DNA from: Bdellovibrionaceae bacterium UBA6502
Lineage (GTDB): Bacteria > Bdellovibrionota > Bdellovibrionia > Bdellovibrionales > UBA840
NCBI GenBank assembly: GCA_002436415.1
Contig: DJMA01000026.1
Coordinates: 1-64,000, forward strand
Length of the DNA: 64,000 bases
Reading direction: 5' to 3'
Shown here: positions 1 to 8,622 of the stretch, piece by piece
Layout: every line of letters begins with the position of its first letter
Position numbering within the stretch: position 1 is the first letter of the stretch
Notes under the pieces: generated by a model
What the model saw: the letters and a program-made list of their open reading frames with translations, nothing else
Databases searched by the model: none
Told to the model about the DNA's origin: nothing
Translations under genes and position numbers: made by a program

Positions 1-296
1 TAACCCTTGTGTTAAAACGTACACCTGATCCAAAAAGGTCTGAGAAAAACACTTTTGTTTCATACGGCCTCTTTCTCACTTCTTTTTATCTAAATCTCGT
101 CGTCTATTTTTATTTTTGCTGGCGCGGGGGTAGGGGGCGGCTTTGCCGCCGTTTGCTCTCAAAGGTGCTTTGGTTTTTTTGGGGCTTTGGTCTTGGGTTT
201 TTTGGCTTTGGTTTAGGCCTTTGAGGATTTGGTCTGGCTGGACTTTCTTAACCTTTAATGTTTACCGATAGATAGGAGTAACCTAAGAGGAGTCTC
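1..296. other. Non-coding leader with a repeat copy, hairpin and T/G-rich tract
   Basis: No convincing gene lies before 297. Positions 47-135 are an inverted copy of sequence near 41.0 kb, annotated separately. Positions 136-150 form a perfect GGCGGC/GCCGCC hairpin with a TTT loop. Positions 165-235 are a T/G-rich stretch made of imperfect GGCTTTGGT-type repeats. An AAGAGGAG ribosome-binding site lies just upstream of the ATG at 297. An open frame at 9-224 reads through the repeat and is biased in composition, so I do not call it a gene. Confidence 0.6.
47..135 (-). repeat. Dispersed repeat, copy A (inverted relative to 41034-41123)
   Basis: Reverse-complementing this segment gives a sequence nearly identical to 41034-41123, with only scattered substitutions and one- to two-base indels over roughly 90 bp. 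The shared core includes GGCCGTATGAAACAAAAGTG and GACGACGAGATTTAG. It lies in non-coding DNA in both places. Copy A lacks the palindromic extension that follows copy B, at least within this window. Confidence 0.85.
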
Positions 297-3200
297 ATGA
301 ATCGTTTTGCATATTTAATCCCTTTTGTTTTCGTTGCTATTATGGCGGGAGTGAAGTCTTTAGTTCAAAACCATCAAGAAGGTCAGTCGCAATTATCTTC
401 CAGATCACCTTCCAATAATGGAGATGCCGTTTATCGAAGAGTAAAGGCAGTGAGCTATGATAATCTTGCAAACGCTTTGAGTAATACCAAAGAACGTATT
501 ATAGAAGAAGCGGTGGAGAAGGTAGGAGTCCTTTATATTAGAACTCAATTGAACCTTGATAAAGAGACTGAAGACGGCATTGTTGAAATGCTAAAAGACG
601 ATGATTATGTAGCAAGAATGATTCCTTTTATTTTAATGATGAAAGACAACTATAGTCTTGCAGCGGATCAGGAACGAGATAGCTTTAACCACTATGCAAT
701 TAATCATAGAAGAATTTTAGAGCTTCCAGGAACGAATCATCAATTATTCGATTGGCAAGAGGCAGACGAACTTGTAAATGGTGAGGATGTGGTAGAATTA
801 GAAGAAAGTAGTAATAGTTCTGTGAGAACCAGGAGATCAATTCAAGAGGAAAGAAAGAGAGCTTCTGCAAAGGAATCTGCTCCTTCTATAGTGACTAAAA
901 AATTGGTTGAAAATGTTATCGGTATTGCCCACCAAATTTTCAAGGTTTATCGTCCAAAGGCTTTAAGTCCTGATGAGGTATTTAAGCCTTATCAACAAAT
1001 GTCGAATGATCGAGAAGATCAAATGGTTTTAGAAAGTGTAAAACCCCTTGTTGCAAATGTGTTAAAAGATGTCTTAGGTAATGTTGCAAGAAGTGCTGAG
1101 GGAGAGGTTAAAGAAAGCATTGGTGGCTTTTTGGATATGCTTTCTGCCTATGAAAATAATGACAATTCTCCCGAGGGGAAAGTACTTAGAAACCGTTTTG
1201 AAGCCATCACGGTTAGCTTGATCGATTTTGTAGCCTCCATGGCGCATAAATCTTATCGAATCTATCTTTCCAAATGGGTTCTTCGTAAACAGATGAAAGA
1301 CTATGTTTATGAAAAAATACATCAATGGCGAGATGAAAACTATGATAAAAGCAATCCAGATAAACACCCGATGCGTGAACTGCAAGCTTTCATTAAAATG
1401 GAGTTGCGAGACAAACGATATGCACTGCAAATTGGTGTAGATGGTTTACAAAGAGGCTTGTTACAGGCTTTAACTAATCTGGGACAGGGAAATCCTTTTG
1501 TGGAGCAAATTCTTTCCGATGATAAGAAATTACAAAATCTAAAAATAACTGATACGCAAGAAATAGGAACACCAAAAGAAAAGCAAGTACATGACTTTCT
1601 TAAGTACGCGCACAATAAGAAGAATTCAAATGATGATTTTTTATATTTACCTTACTTTAAAGAACTTTTAAACAATCCTTCTTATAGCCAAGGAATTGTG
1701 GCAAATGGTATTTCCACAACGCCAACCATTAGTGTTAGAAACTTACCAATTATTTTTACTGGTACGAAATCTTCTGGAGAGCATGCCACAGGTCTTCCAA
1801 ACTTTCATTTCGTAGATCGTGAAATTAACCGTGCCTATTACTTCTTTGGAAACGATGCTTTGCAATTGGATAGTTTAACTGAAAAAGCTGGAATGATTAC
1901 TCAGTTTGATCGCATGAATAAACTAGGGATTGAGAGTATGAATTGTAATGCTCAGTACGATTGGTCTGCAAATGCGGCATTAGATGGCTTAGTTAATCTA
2001 GGTCTTGGTGAAGCATCTAGGGATTTTGGCGAGTTGCTTTGTTACCACAATTTAAAAGCTCGTGCTCGGGTTCAAAAAGAGTTAGACGGATACTGGAAAG
2101 AAATGTCTGGTTATATTGATGATATTTTTAATAAAACTTTAGGTTACCCTTACGACTGGGTATCAAGAGATAGAATTAGAGATCTATTAAAAGATGATAT
2201 TTTACCAAGACTTGGTGAGGGAATGCCGCAGTATGTATTATGGTACAATCCTTGGCCTGATCATTTTGCTCATTTTTATGGTCCCTTTTCTGATGCCATT
2301 ACGAGCCCTACCGGTGAATTAAACCGTTTGGATTATTGGATTGGTAAAATGAATGCTGTATATAGAAGCTTAGGTGTTTCTGAGCGAACACTCTTTGGTA
2401 TGGCAGGCGATCATGGCTTGGCTCCCATCTATAAATTTTTAAATCCAGAAGTGGTTGTTCTAGAAAATTTTGCGAAAGAATCGGGTAGAGAAGTATTGGT
2501 AAAGAAAATTTCATCGGATGAAGGTGAGGGGCCTAAATTAAATAATGCGATTCAGCCAAATCCTGCTGATGGCTATGATGTTGTTATCGCATCGACAGCT
2601 GGTGGTAACTATATGATGGATTTTTTCTTTGGGAAGAATTCAGGTAAATGGAAAGTACATCCAACTTACAATGATTTGATTGCTCATCCTCTTTTAAAAG
2701 ATGGAAAGCCAGTAAATTGGATACAGGAAATCACCGAGCGTCTTAGCGATTCCTTAGACTATCTAGTGGTGAGAAATCAGCAATGTCCACGAAAATTTGC
2801 CGGTATTCCTCGTTCAGAACAAGAGTCCTCTAGAGATGAAGACTATGAGCAATGCCTACAAGAAAAACAGGATGTTTATATCATCGGACCTAGAGGGGGC
2901 GAAATCTACAGAGAACGAATTGTTCGAGTGGCAGATCAAAGCAAAGACTCTGGTAACTTTCCTGAAAGCATTTTGTTTTACAAACCTAGTGAGGGAGATT
3001 TATTGGGCCTAGCTAATAATTTTCCTAAGTACAATATAGTTTCCGATAGGGATCTGCAAACTTACAAACAGCTATACATAGAGTGTGTTGAAGAGTCAGA
3101 TTTTAACGATCTTGCAAGTTGGTGCACGGAGAAAAAATGGAAGCAATTGACTAGCTATACCGATCGTCCTGGCGCTGTCTCTCAACTTGGTCATATCTAT

Positions 3201-3467
3201 GATTCGGATCGAGCGGGAACTGTTAACTTATTTCCAAAATATGGAGTGGGTTATAATACGAAAGTTCCAGGTCGTCATGCTGGGGAAAGTTTCCATGAGA
3301 AAGATGCCTTTGTCGGAGTTTGGGGTGATCCGATTGGAAATAAAGGAATGGCCGTTAGATCTACAGAAAATGGCTCGGTGGCACCTACGATTTTCCAATG
3401 GCTATCGGGTAGAAATATAGAGAAAGAAGATGGTTTTGGTTTTGAACCGCTCTATTGGTTCAAATAA
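297..3467 (+). CDS. Exported alkaline phosphatase superfamily protein
   Basis: This is a 1056-residue protein with an N-terminal hydrophobic segment (about residues 4-20) that looks like a signal peptide or anchor. The first ~450 residues are mostly helical, charged and unrecognised. The C-terminal half resembles type I phosphodiesterase/nucleotide pyrophosphatases of the alkaline phosphatase superfamily. It shows a TPT-x-S nucleophile region near 477-479 followed by FTGT, a WPDHFAH metal-binding stretch at 654-659, AGDHG at 703-707 and a late GRHAGE with His994. These are the usual positions of the two-metal ligands. It is far longer than typical family members (400-600 residues), so the N-terminal part is a lineage-specific addition. 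A good AAGAGGAG site precedes the ATG. A terminator separates it from the next gene. Substrate is unknown. Confidence 0.72.
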   Translation: MNRFAYLIPFVFVAIMAGVKSLVQNHQEGQSQLSSRSPSNNGDAVYRRVKAVSYDNLANALSNTKERIIEEAVEKVGVLYIRTQLNLDKETEDGIVEMLKDDDYVARMIPFILMMKDNYSLAADQERDSFNHYAINHRRILELPGTNHQLFDWQEADELVNGEDVVELEESSNSSVRTRRSIQEERKRASAKESAPSIVTKKLVENVIGIAHQIFKVYRPKALSPDEVFKPYQQMSNDREDQMVLESVKPLVANVLKDVLGNVARSAEGEVKESIGGFLDMLSAYENNDNSPEGKVLRNRFEAITVSLIDFVASMAHKSYRIYLSKWVLRKQMKDYVYEKIHQWRDENYDKSNPDKHPMRELQAFIKMELRDKRYALQIGVDGLQRGLLQALTNLGQGNPFVEQILSDDKKLQNLKITDTQEIGTPKEKQVHDFLKYAHNKKNSNDDFLYLPYFKELLNNPSYSQGIVANGISTTPTISVRNLPIIFTGTKSSGEHATGLPNFHFVDREINRAYYFFGNDALQLDSLTEKAGMITQFDRMNKLGIESMNCNAQYDWSANAALDGLVNLGLGEASRDFGELLCYHNLKARARVQKELDGYWKEMSGYIDDIFNKTLGYPYDWVSRDRIRDLLKDDILPRLGEGMPQYVLWYNPWPDHFAHFYGPFSDAITSPTGELNRLDYWIGKMNAVYRSLGVSERTLFGMAGDHGLAPIYKFLNPEVVVLENFAKESGREVLVKKISSDEGEGPKLNNAIQPNPADGYDVVIASTAGGNYMMDFFFGKNSGKWKVHPTYNDLIAHPLLKDGKPVNWIQEITERLSDSLDYLVVRNQQCPRKFAGIPRSEQESSRDEDYEQCLQEKQDVYIIGPRGGEIYRERIVRVADQSKDSGNFPESILFYKPSEGDLLGLANNFPKYNIVSDRDLQTYKQLYIECVEESDFNDLASWCTEKKWKQLTSYTDRPGAVSQLGHIYDSDRAGTVNLFPKYGVGYNTKVPGRHAGESFHEKDAFVGVWGDPIGNKGMAVRSTENGSVAPTIFQWLSGRNIEKEDGFGFEPLYWFK

Positions 3468-3497
3468 ATCTAGATCTATTTTTCGCACAAATGATTA

Positions 3498-3528
3498 CGA
3501 AAAGGAGTGTTCAGCGCTCCTTTTTTTT
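3498..3528 (+). terminator. Rho-independent terminator
   Basis: AAAAGGAG pairs with CTCCTTTT around a short loop and is followed by a run of eight T residues. It ends the transcript of the phosphatase-like gene. Confidence 0.8.
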
Positions 3529-3687
3529 GTTTTCAGAACACTTTCTTGAAAATTATTTGGGGTACACTCAATGCGAAGCGTGAAAAAAAGTAAATTCATT
3601 GAATTGCATCCGGTAAAAGGCTACTAAAAACCATAATTTGGCAAAACTTTTGGTATTGTTGCTCAAATCCGTATCTGGAGTGTATTT

Positions 3688-6495
3688 ATGGTAATTAAGA
3701 CTTTTCTAAGCTCACTAATTTTCTTTTCTTGTTTCAGTTTTGCTCATGCACAATTAAAGGAAGAAATCGTCCAAGACTATGATGTTGTTGGAAGTTTCAG
3801 ATCAAAATCCTATCACGATTTTGGCTCAAAGCTTACGGCTGAACTTTTTGAAGAAGTGTCTAAGTCAAACAAGCTATTTGAAAGTTTAAACTTAGATTTC
3901 GACATTGAGTTTAACCCGGCCATTAATGGAATCTCCCGTGTTTCAAGGGCTGTGAATGTAGATAACCCAGAAGTTTCTGGAGAGAGCCTTTCTGAAAATG
4001 ACATTGGATGGTATCGAATCACAAACTCTCTTTATACTGGTATTGAAATAGAAAAGACCCATGGCCTATGGCGTCCACATACTAGGGGAGGGGTTTTATT
4101 TTCTGTATCAAGTAGAAGGCTTCCTTCTTTTAGTACTAGAGACCTAGATCCAAAATCTGATGAAAGCTATAAAGATATTTGCGAAAGAACTAGAGACACT
4201 TTTAATCCTATTTTAAATAAAGAGAGATTCTCATTACTAAAATCTATGGACTGTACTCCTGTGGTCAAAAAGGGTTTTGAGCATTTACCAGACGACCAAA
4301 AAGAGTACGATTACGAAAATACCTATTATGAGCAGTTTTTAAATTGGCTCAACTATCCAATACGCTACACATTAAATGAATACTTCATGGACAATACTGC
4401 GAATCGAATGTTTGCTGAAAAGTTGGTTGAACCTTTAACCAATTACTCTCGATTTGGTTTTCCTGTGACTTTAGATGCCTTTTATGATGCCAGTGGCTTG
4501 TTGGTAAAAGGCGATAGCGTTCAACATACGGCCTTTCTGGGATTGAACCCATTTCGCTTTTTAGATTTTTTCTCATTTTCCTTTTACAATTCGAGAGCAG
4601 CGAAGGACATTCGTATTCGTAAAGAAGGAAATAACGAAGTAACTGTTCAAGTGACAGAGTATTTAGCTATAGGTAAGGACTTAGAGCTTTTTCAAATCCG
4701 ACCAAGAATTTTATTCTTCTTAAAGTATCGTTTTGGTCAATCGCGATTGGAAAACTTTAGGACCATTACTCATAAAAGAACTTATCGTGCCAATTTGAGC
4801 ATTGATACTCATTATGACTTTGTAAAAAAGATTTTAGATGATGCCTATCTTATCGATTTAGGCTTGGTTAGCGAGCAACTTAATAAAGCGGGTTGGGTTA
4901 CTAAACAGTTTGGAAAGTTACCAATTTTTCCAGATGCTGACGATTGGAAAGAGATAGAAATTCCAGAGGGAGTGATTGCGAAAGATCCGATCGCTATTGA
5001 TGGTGAATATGAAAACTATCGTTTCTTTTTAAGATTTCCTGGTTTGTTTAATATTGATGGATCAAGTGCTGAAAGAATCCAAATGGCAGAAATCGGCGAA
5101 CATTCGAAGCAAGCTGAGTCTGAAAGAAAGTTTAGTGATAAAAATTTGTGGAAGATTTTACCGAACGTCTTTGGAAAAACAGACCGAAGTACAACTTGTG
5201 ATCTCAATGCAAAAACATATGCCAGTTGTGATGCAAGCACTATGTCTCTAGAGGATAAGGACCTTTGTGAAAAGCAATTGGATTTGGGCGGTGAGCTTAG
5301 TGATAAAATTGCTCTAAACCTAGATTGTTATCATAGTGAGGCCTACCCTGAGAAAGAGTGGCCAATGCAGGCATGGGATACGGCGCAAATGTTAACTGAT
5401 GGTAAGGCTGAGCCTGAGTTTCGCAATATCTTGGAAAATCTTGATTTACGAGCTGCAGGAGAGATGAATTTTGTTTCTAAGTTAAGTTTTAACTATGAAC
5501 ACATTAACTCCATTTTAGAAAAAGCTAGCTATGAAAGAGTCGCGTATGAATTGGCTGATATTTTTATGGGACCAGAAACTCGTAAAAAATGGGAAGAAGT
5601 AGGTTATAGAAAAATCATACATGTTTTGAAGGAGTACAAAGATAATTATTATCCAGTTTATCTTGATAAATACACTCCAGAAAGGTGTGATAGCACAAAA
5701 GGGATTATTAATCCGCAAAAGGGTTTTCGAGATTTACACCTCTATTATGCCGACGCTCAAATGCAAACCAATTATTGTGTTACTCTCGTGACAGAAGTAA
5801 TTGATCGATTGGCAAGAGGCATTTCAAAAATTAGAAACCAAAAGAATGTGTTAAAACGCTTAGAACGTATGACAGAAAGTTATTATTCAGAGGATGTGAC
5901 TTTTGCTGTCGCTGTATTGATGCAAAGGCTTTCGGGGGAAACGGCTGAAAATCCTGTGCGCTACACTTATGGTGTGGATGGTTCTAATTTACTGGAAGAA
6001 ATTAGATACACAAATGGTGATGCCTATGAGGTGACTCATACGAGCATCGAGGATGATGTGGCTGATGTTGAGTACTTTGAAGACACTCGCGAGAGATTGA
6101 CCAATGGTTTGTTGCTACGAAAAAGAGGCCAAAAAAATGCAAAAGAATTGCGTTTAGAGCTATTTGCGACACATAAGTTTCCAGAAAATTCTCGACTAGA
6201 AATTGAGATTAAAGAGTTTTACTCAATCATTAGAAATGCTCCACGCTCTAAGGTTCGACAAGTTCTTCCACAAACGAAGGCCTATAGTAAGTACCGCATT
6301 CCTTTGAAAGGTGTAAAAAACCTGGACCGAGTGATCAATGGCGCTAATTTTGTTTATGAAAACATTAAAATTACTCTTCCAGACAATTTAGATCATGGAG
6401 AGCATAATGTAATGTACCTAAGGGTTTTAAATTCCAATGGTGATTGGCTTTCCGAAGAACAGGTATTTCAGTTTGATATGATGAAAGGTCTTTAA
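3688..6495 (+). CDS. Large exported protein of unknown function
   Basis: This is a 935-residue protein starting with a clear Sec signal peptide (hydrophobic core at residues 5-19, likely cleavage after AHA at about 21). GGAG lies 8 bases before the ATG. I recognise no domain. The body is rich in charged and aromatic residues. A cysteine-containing stretch at about residues 505-550 could form disulfides in the periplasm. The C-terminal ~80 residues are predicted strand-rich. It follows another very large exported protein, but a terminator lies between them, so they are neighbours rather than an obvious operon. It is plausibly a periplasmic or surface protein. Confidence 0.7.
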   Translation: MVIKTFLSSLIFFSCFSFAHAQLKEEIVQDYDVVGSFRSKSYHDFGSKLTAELFEEVSKSNKLFESLNLDFDIEFNPAINGISRVSRAVNVDNPEVSGESLSENDIGWYRITNSLYTGIEIEKTHGLWRPHTRGGVLFSVSSRRLPSFSTRDLDPKSDESYKDICERTRDTFNPILNKERFSLLKSMDCTPVVKKGFEHLPDDQKEYDYENTYYEQFLNWLNYPIRYTLNEYFMDNTANRMFAEKLVEPLTNYSRFGFPVTLDAFYDASGLLVKGDSVQHTAFLGLNPFRFLDFFSFSFYNSRAAKDIRIRKEGNNEVTVQVTEYLAIGKDLELFQIRPRILFFLKYRFGQSRLENFRTITHKRTYRANLSIDTHYDFVKKILDDAYLIDLGLVSEQLNKAGWVTKQFGKLPIFPDADDWKEIEIPEGVIAKDPIAIDGEYENYRFFLRFPGLFNIDGSSAERIQMAEIGEHSKQAESERKFSDKNLWKILPNVFGKTDRSTTCDLNAKTYASCDASTMSLEDKDLCEKQLDLGGELSDKIALNLDCYHSEAYPEKEWPMQAWDTAQMLTDGKAEPEFRNILENLDLRAAGEMNFVSKLSFNYEHINSILEKASYERVAYELADIFMGPETRKKWEEVGYRKIIHVLKEYKDNYYPVYLDKYTPERCDSTKGIINPQKGFRDLHLYYADAQMQTNYCVTLVTEVIDRLARGISKIRNQKNVLKRLERMTESYYSEDVTFAVAVLMQRLSGETAENPVRYTYGVDGSNLLEEIRYTNGDAYEVTHTSIEDDVADVEYFEDTRERLTNGLLLRKRGQKNAKELRLELFATHKFPENSRLEIEIKEFYSIIRNAPRSKVRQVLPQTKAYSKYRIPLKGVKNLDRVINGANFVYENIKITLPDNLDHGEHNVMYLRVLNSNGDWLSEEQVFQFDMMKGL

Positions 6496-6524
6496 GGATA
6501 AGGATTCTATATTTCGTTAAAAGA

Positions 6525-6556
6525 AAAAAAAGAAGAGCAATAGCTCTTCTTTTTTT
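6525..6556. terminator. Bidirectional rho-independent terminator
   Basis: A 14-bp arm (A-run plus GAAGAGC), an AATA loop and GCTCTTC plus a T-run form a perfect palindrome. It serves the convergent genes on both sides and overlaps the stop codon of pfkA. Confidence 0.9.
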
Positions 6557-7520
6557 ATGTCGCTAATATTTGTGATAAATTTAAGAGGTCTTCTCGGATA
6601 CTTTTTTTATTGCTAGTAACCTCTTGAAGAGGAGTGAGCGCCACCTCATTTCGGACAATTCCTACAGCATGGCAATTAAAACCACTTGCTAAAGCATTTA
6701 CTGCGGCAGCACCCAAAGCACTTGCTAACATTCTATCGCGTGCCGTAGGAGTTCCACCTCGTTGAATATGCCCTAAAATACAAACCTTTGCCTCTTGGCC
6801 AGATTTTTTACGAATGGCTTCGGCTAGGTCATAGGCTCTTCCAGGTTTCTGTCCTTCAGCCGCAACAATGATACTGCTTAATTTTCCTCGTTTAACTGAG
6901 TCTTCAATGCGGGAGACCACTTTATCCACCGCTAATGTTCTCTCAGGTACGAATATATCTTGGGCACCACCGGCGATTCCAACGTCTAGGGCAAGAAAGC
7001 CAGTGTCTCTTCCCATCACTTCTACAATAAAAATTCGATTATGACTGTAGGCAGTGTCTCGAATCCTATCGATCGCCTCCAAGGCAGTATTTGTGGCCGT
7101 GTCAAAGCCAATGGTGTAATCGGTTCCGTAAATGTCATTGTCGATAGTTCCAGGAATACCGATCACAGGTATTTTGTGTTCTGCGTGTAAAGCCATCGCT
7201 CCGCGAAAGCTTCCGTCTCCGCCGATACAAATCAAAGCATCAATTTCTTTTTCTTTTAAATTAAGAAAAGCCTGTTCTCTGGTTTCTGCATGATGAAAGC
7301 TGGCGCAGCGAGCGGTTTTTAAAACCGTTCCACCTCTTTGAATGATATTAGCCACAGAACGAAGTTTTAATTCTTGAAATTCTTTTGCCAACATTCCCTC
7401 ATAGCCGTTGTAAATTCCAATCACACTATGTTTTTGAGAAATGGCAGAACGAACCACTGCACGGATTGCGGCATTCATTCCAGGCGCATCACCACCACTT
7501 GTATAAACTCCAAAACGCAT
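6555..7520 (-). CDS. pfkA: ATP-dependent 6-phosphofructokinase
   Basis: This is the cytosolic glycolytic enzyme that phosphorylates fructose 6-phosphate to fructose 1,6-bisphosphate. The 321 residues match the length of bacterial PfkA. Visible motifs are GGDAPGMNA (9-17), the ATP-binding GGDGS (100-104), where the Gly after Asp is typical of ATP rather than pyrophosphate users, and the catalytic TIDND (125-129). A later MGRDTGF matches the substrate loop. The start is supported by AAGGAG seven bases upstream. It is monocistronic here, divergent from nothing close, and ends in the shared terminator. Confidence 0.97.
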   Translation of the reverse strand: MRFGVYTSGGDAPGMNAAIRAVVRSAISQKHSVIGIYNGYEGMLAKEFQELKLRSVANIIQRGGTVLKTARCASFHHAETREQAFLNLKEKEIDALICIGGDGSFRGAMALHAEHKIPVIGIPGTIDNDIYGTDYTIGFDTATNTALEAIDRIRDTAYSHNRIFIVEVMGRDTGFLALDVGIAGGAQDIFVPERTLAVDKVVSRIEDSVKRGKLSSIIVAAEGQKPGRAYDLAEAIRKKSGQEAKVCILGHIQRGGTPTARDRMLASALGAAAVNALASGFNCHAVGIVRNEVALTPLQEVTSNKKSIREDLLNLSQILAT

Positions 7521-7763
7521 TGAATCTCCTTAGAAAGACAAATCAAGAGCTACTATTTTAGGAAAGAATGCTCAATAGATCTAGTGTTTTTGCAAAATGA
7601 AGGGAGTTCGTTTTATTTTATATGTGATGTTAAAGCTCAAAAGTCTCTATGCTTTAAAAGTTTTTAATTGCTTCTGTAGATGTTTTAAGAATGAAATGAT
7701 TAATTGAGAGTCATAAAAGAGAAAATGATGTTTCGATTCTTTTCTTAGTTGCCTTGTAGGCAC

Positions 7764-7789
7764 AAAAAAAGACCTCTTTTGAGGTCTTT
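7764..7789 (-). terminator. Rho-independent terminator of the HU gene
   Basis: On the minus strand AAAGACCTC, an AAAA loop and GAGGTCTTT are followed by a seven-base T-run, just beyond the stop codon at 7803. Confidence 0.88.
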
Positions 7790-7802
7790 AAAGCAATTCC
7801 AC

Positions 7803-8075
7803 TTAGTTCAAAGAACTTTTAAAATCAGAACCTGGCTTGAATTTAGGATACCATGTTTCTGGGATGTGAATTTCTTCACCAGTTTGTGGGTTATGCCCTT
7901 TGCGCTCTTTTCTTTTACTTTTGGTAAAAGATCCGAAACCAACTAATTTAACTCCATCGCCTTCTTGAACTTGTTTTTGAATTGTATCTAGTAAAGCGTC
8001 TAGAATTTTTTCTGTTTGAGTTTTAGTTGATCCTGTCTGCGCAGCGATTTGATCGATAAGCTGGGCTTTGTTCAT
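7803..8075 (-). CDS. HU/IHF-family DNA-binding protein
   Basis: This is a small histone-like protein of 90 residues that bends and compacts DNA as a dimer. From the chosen start the sequence opens MNKAQLID and contains the family core VGFGSF followed by the arm region with RKGHNPQTGEEI. It ends with the FKPG motif typical of HU C-termini. The frame extends 12 codons further upstream, but an AGGAG at 8081-8085 sits correctly before the ATG at 8075, so the shorter form is preferred. It is transcribed alone and ended by its own terminator. Confidence 0.95.
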   Translation of the reverse strand: MNKAQLIDQIAAQTGSTKTQTEKILDALLDTIQKQVQEGDGVKLVGFGSFTKSKRKERKGHNPQTGEEIHIPETWYPKFKPGSDFKSSLN

Positions 8076-8278
8076 ATTATCTCCTGCAAATACCTTGTTG
8101 TCGTACCCCATAACATAAATAGAAGTTGAATAAAATCAAGTACCTGTAATGTTATTGACCAAAATAAAGCCATAGGATTTAATGAGCGTCAATCTCTTTT
8201 AGTTTATTCGCAAAGGCATTGCTCAAAATCTATTTATTTGAGATAAGTTTAGGCAGAAAAATCATAGAAAGGTCTTCG

Positions 8279-8485
8279 ATGAGAAAAGTTAAATGCCCAC
8301 AATGTAGAGAAGAATCAGAATATTCCACAGAAAACTCCTATCGTCCTTTTTGTAGTAAGCGTTGTAAAATGATTGATCTAGGGGATTGGGCGGAAGAAAA
8401 ATTTAGCCTAGCCAGTGAAGAAGTTCCTGATGAGGAAGAATTGGAAAAGGCTTTTATGGAGCAAATGCGGGATTCTTTGCACTAG
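8279..8485 (+). CDS. yacG: DNA gyrase inhibitor YacG
   Basis: This is a 68-residue zinc-binding protein. Cys6 and Cys9 (CPQC) pair with Cys25 and Cys29 (CSKRC), the four-cysteine arrangement of the YacG family. In E. coli YacG binds GyrB and inhibits gyrase. The IDLGDWAEE segment after the second pair is also a family hallmark, and the acidic tail is usual. The open frame begins at 8219, but AGAAAGG just before the ATG at 8279 and family length favour the shorter form. Confidence 0.92.
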   Translation: MRKVKCPQCREESEYSTENSYRPFCSKRCKMIDLGDWAEEKFSLASEEVPDEEELEKAFMEQMRDSLH

Positions 8486-8622
8486 TATCTAAGAGTTGTT
8501 ATTACAAAAAAATCTAGAATACCCAGGAAAACGACATTGTTTTCCAATGCCAATAAGTAGTGGACTAGTTTTTTACTTCTATGCTTTATATTTTAACAGT
8601 TATAAAATTAAATAATTAAATA

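Noticed and set aside
9..224. A 71-codon plus-strand frame at the window start
   Set aside because: It reads through the dispersed repeat and the T/G-rich tract, has extreme Phe/Gly composition at its end and lacks a ribosome-binding site.
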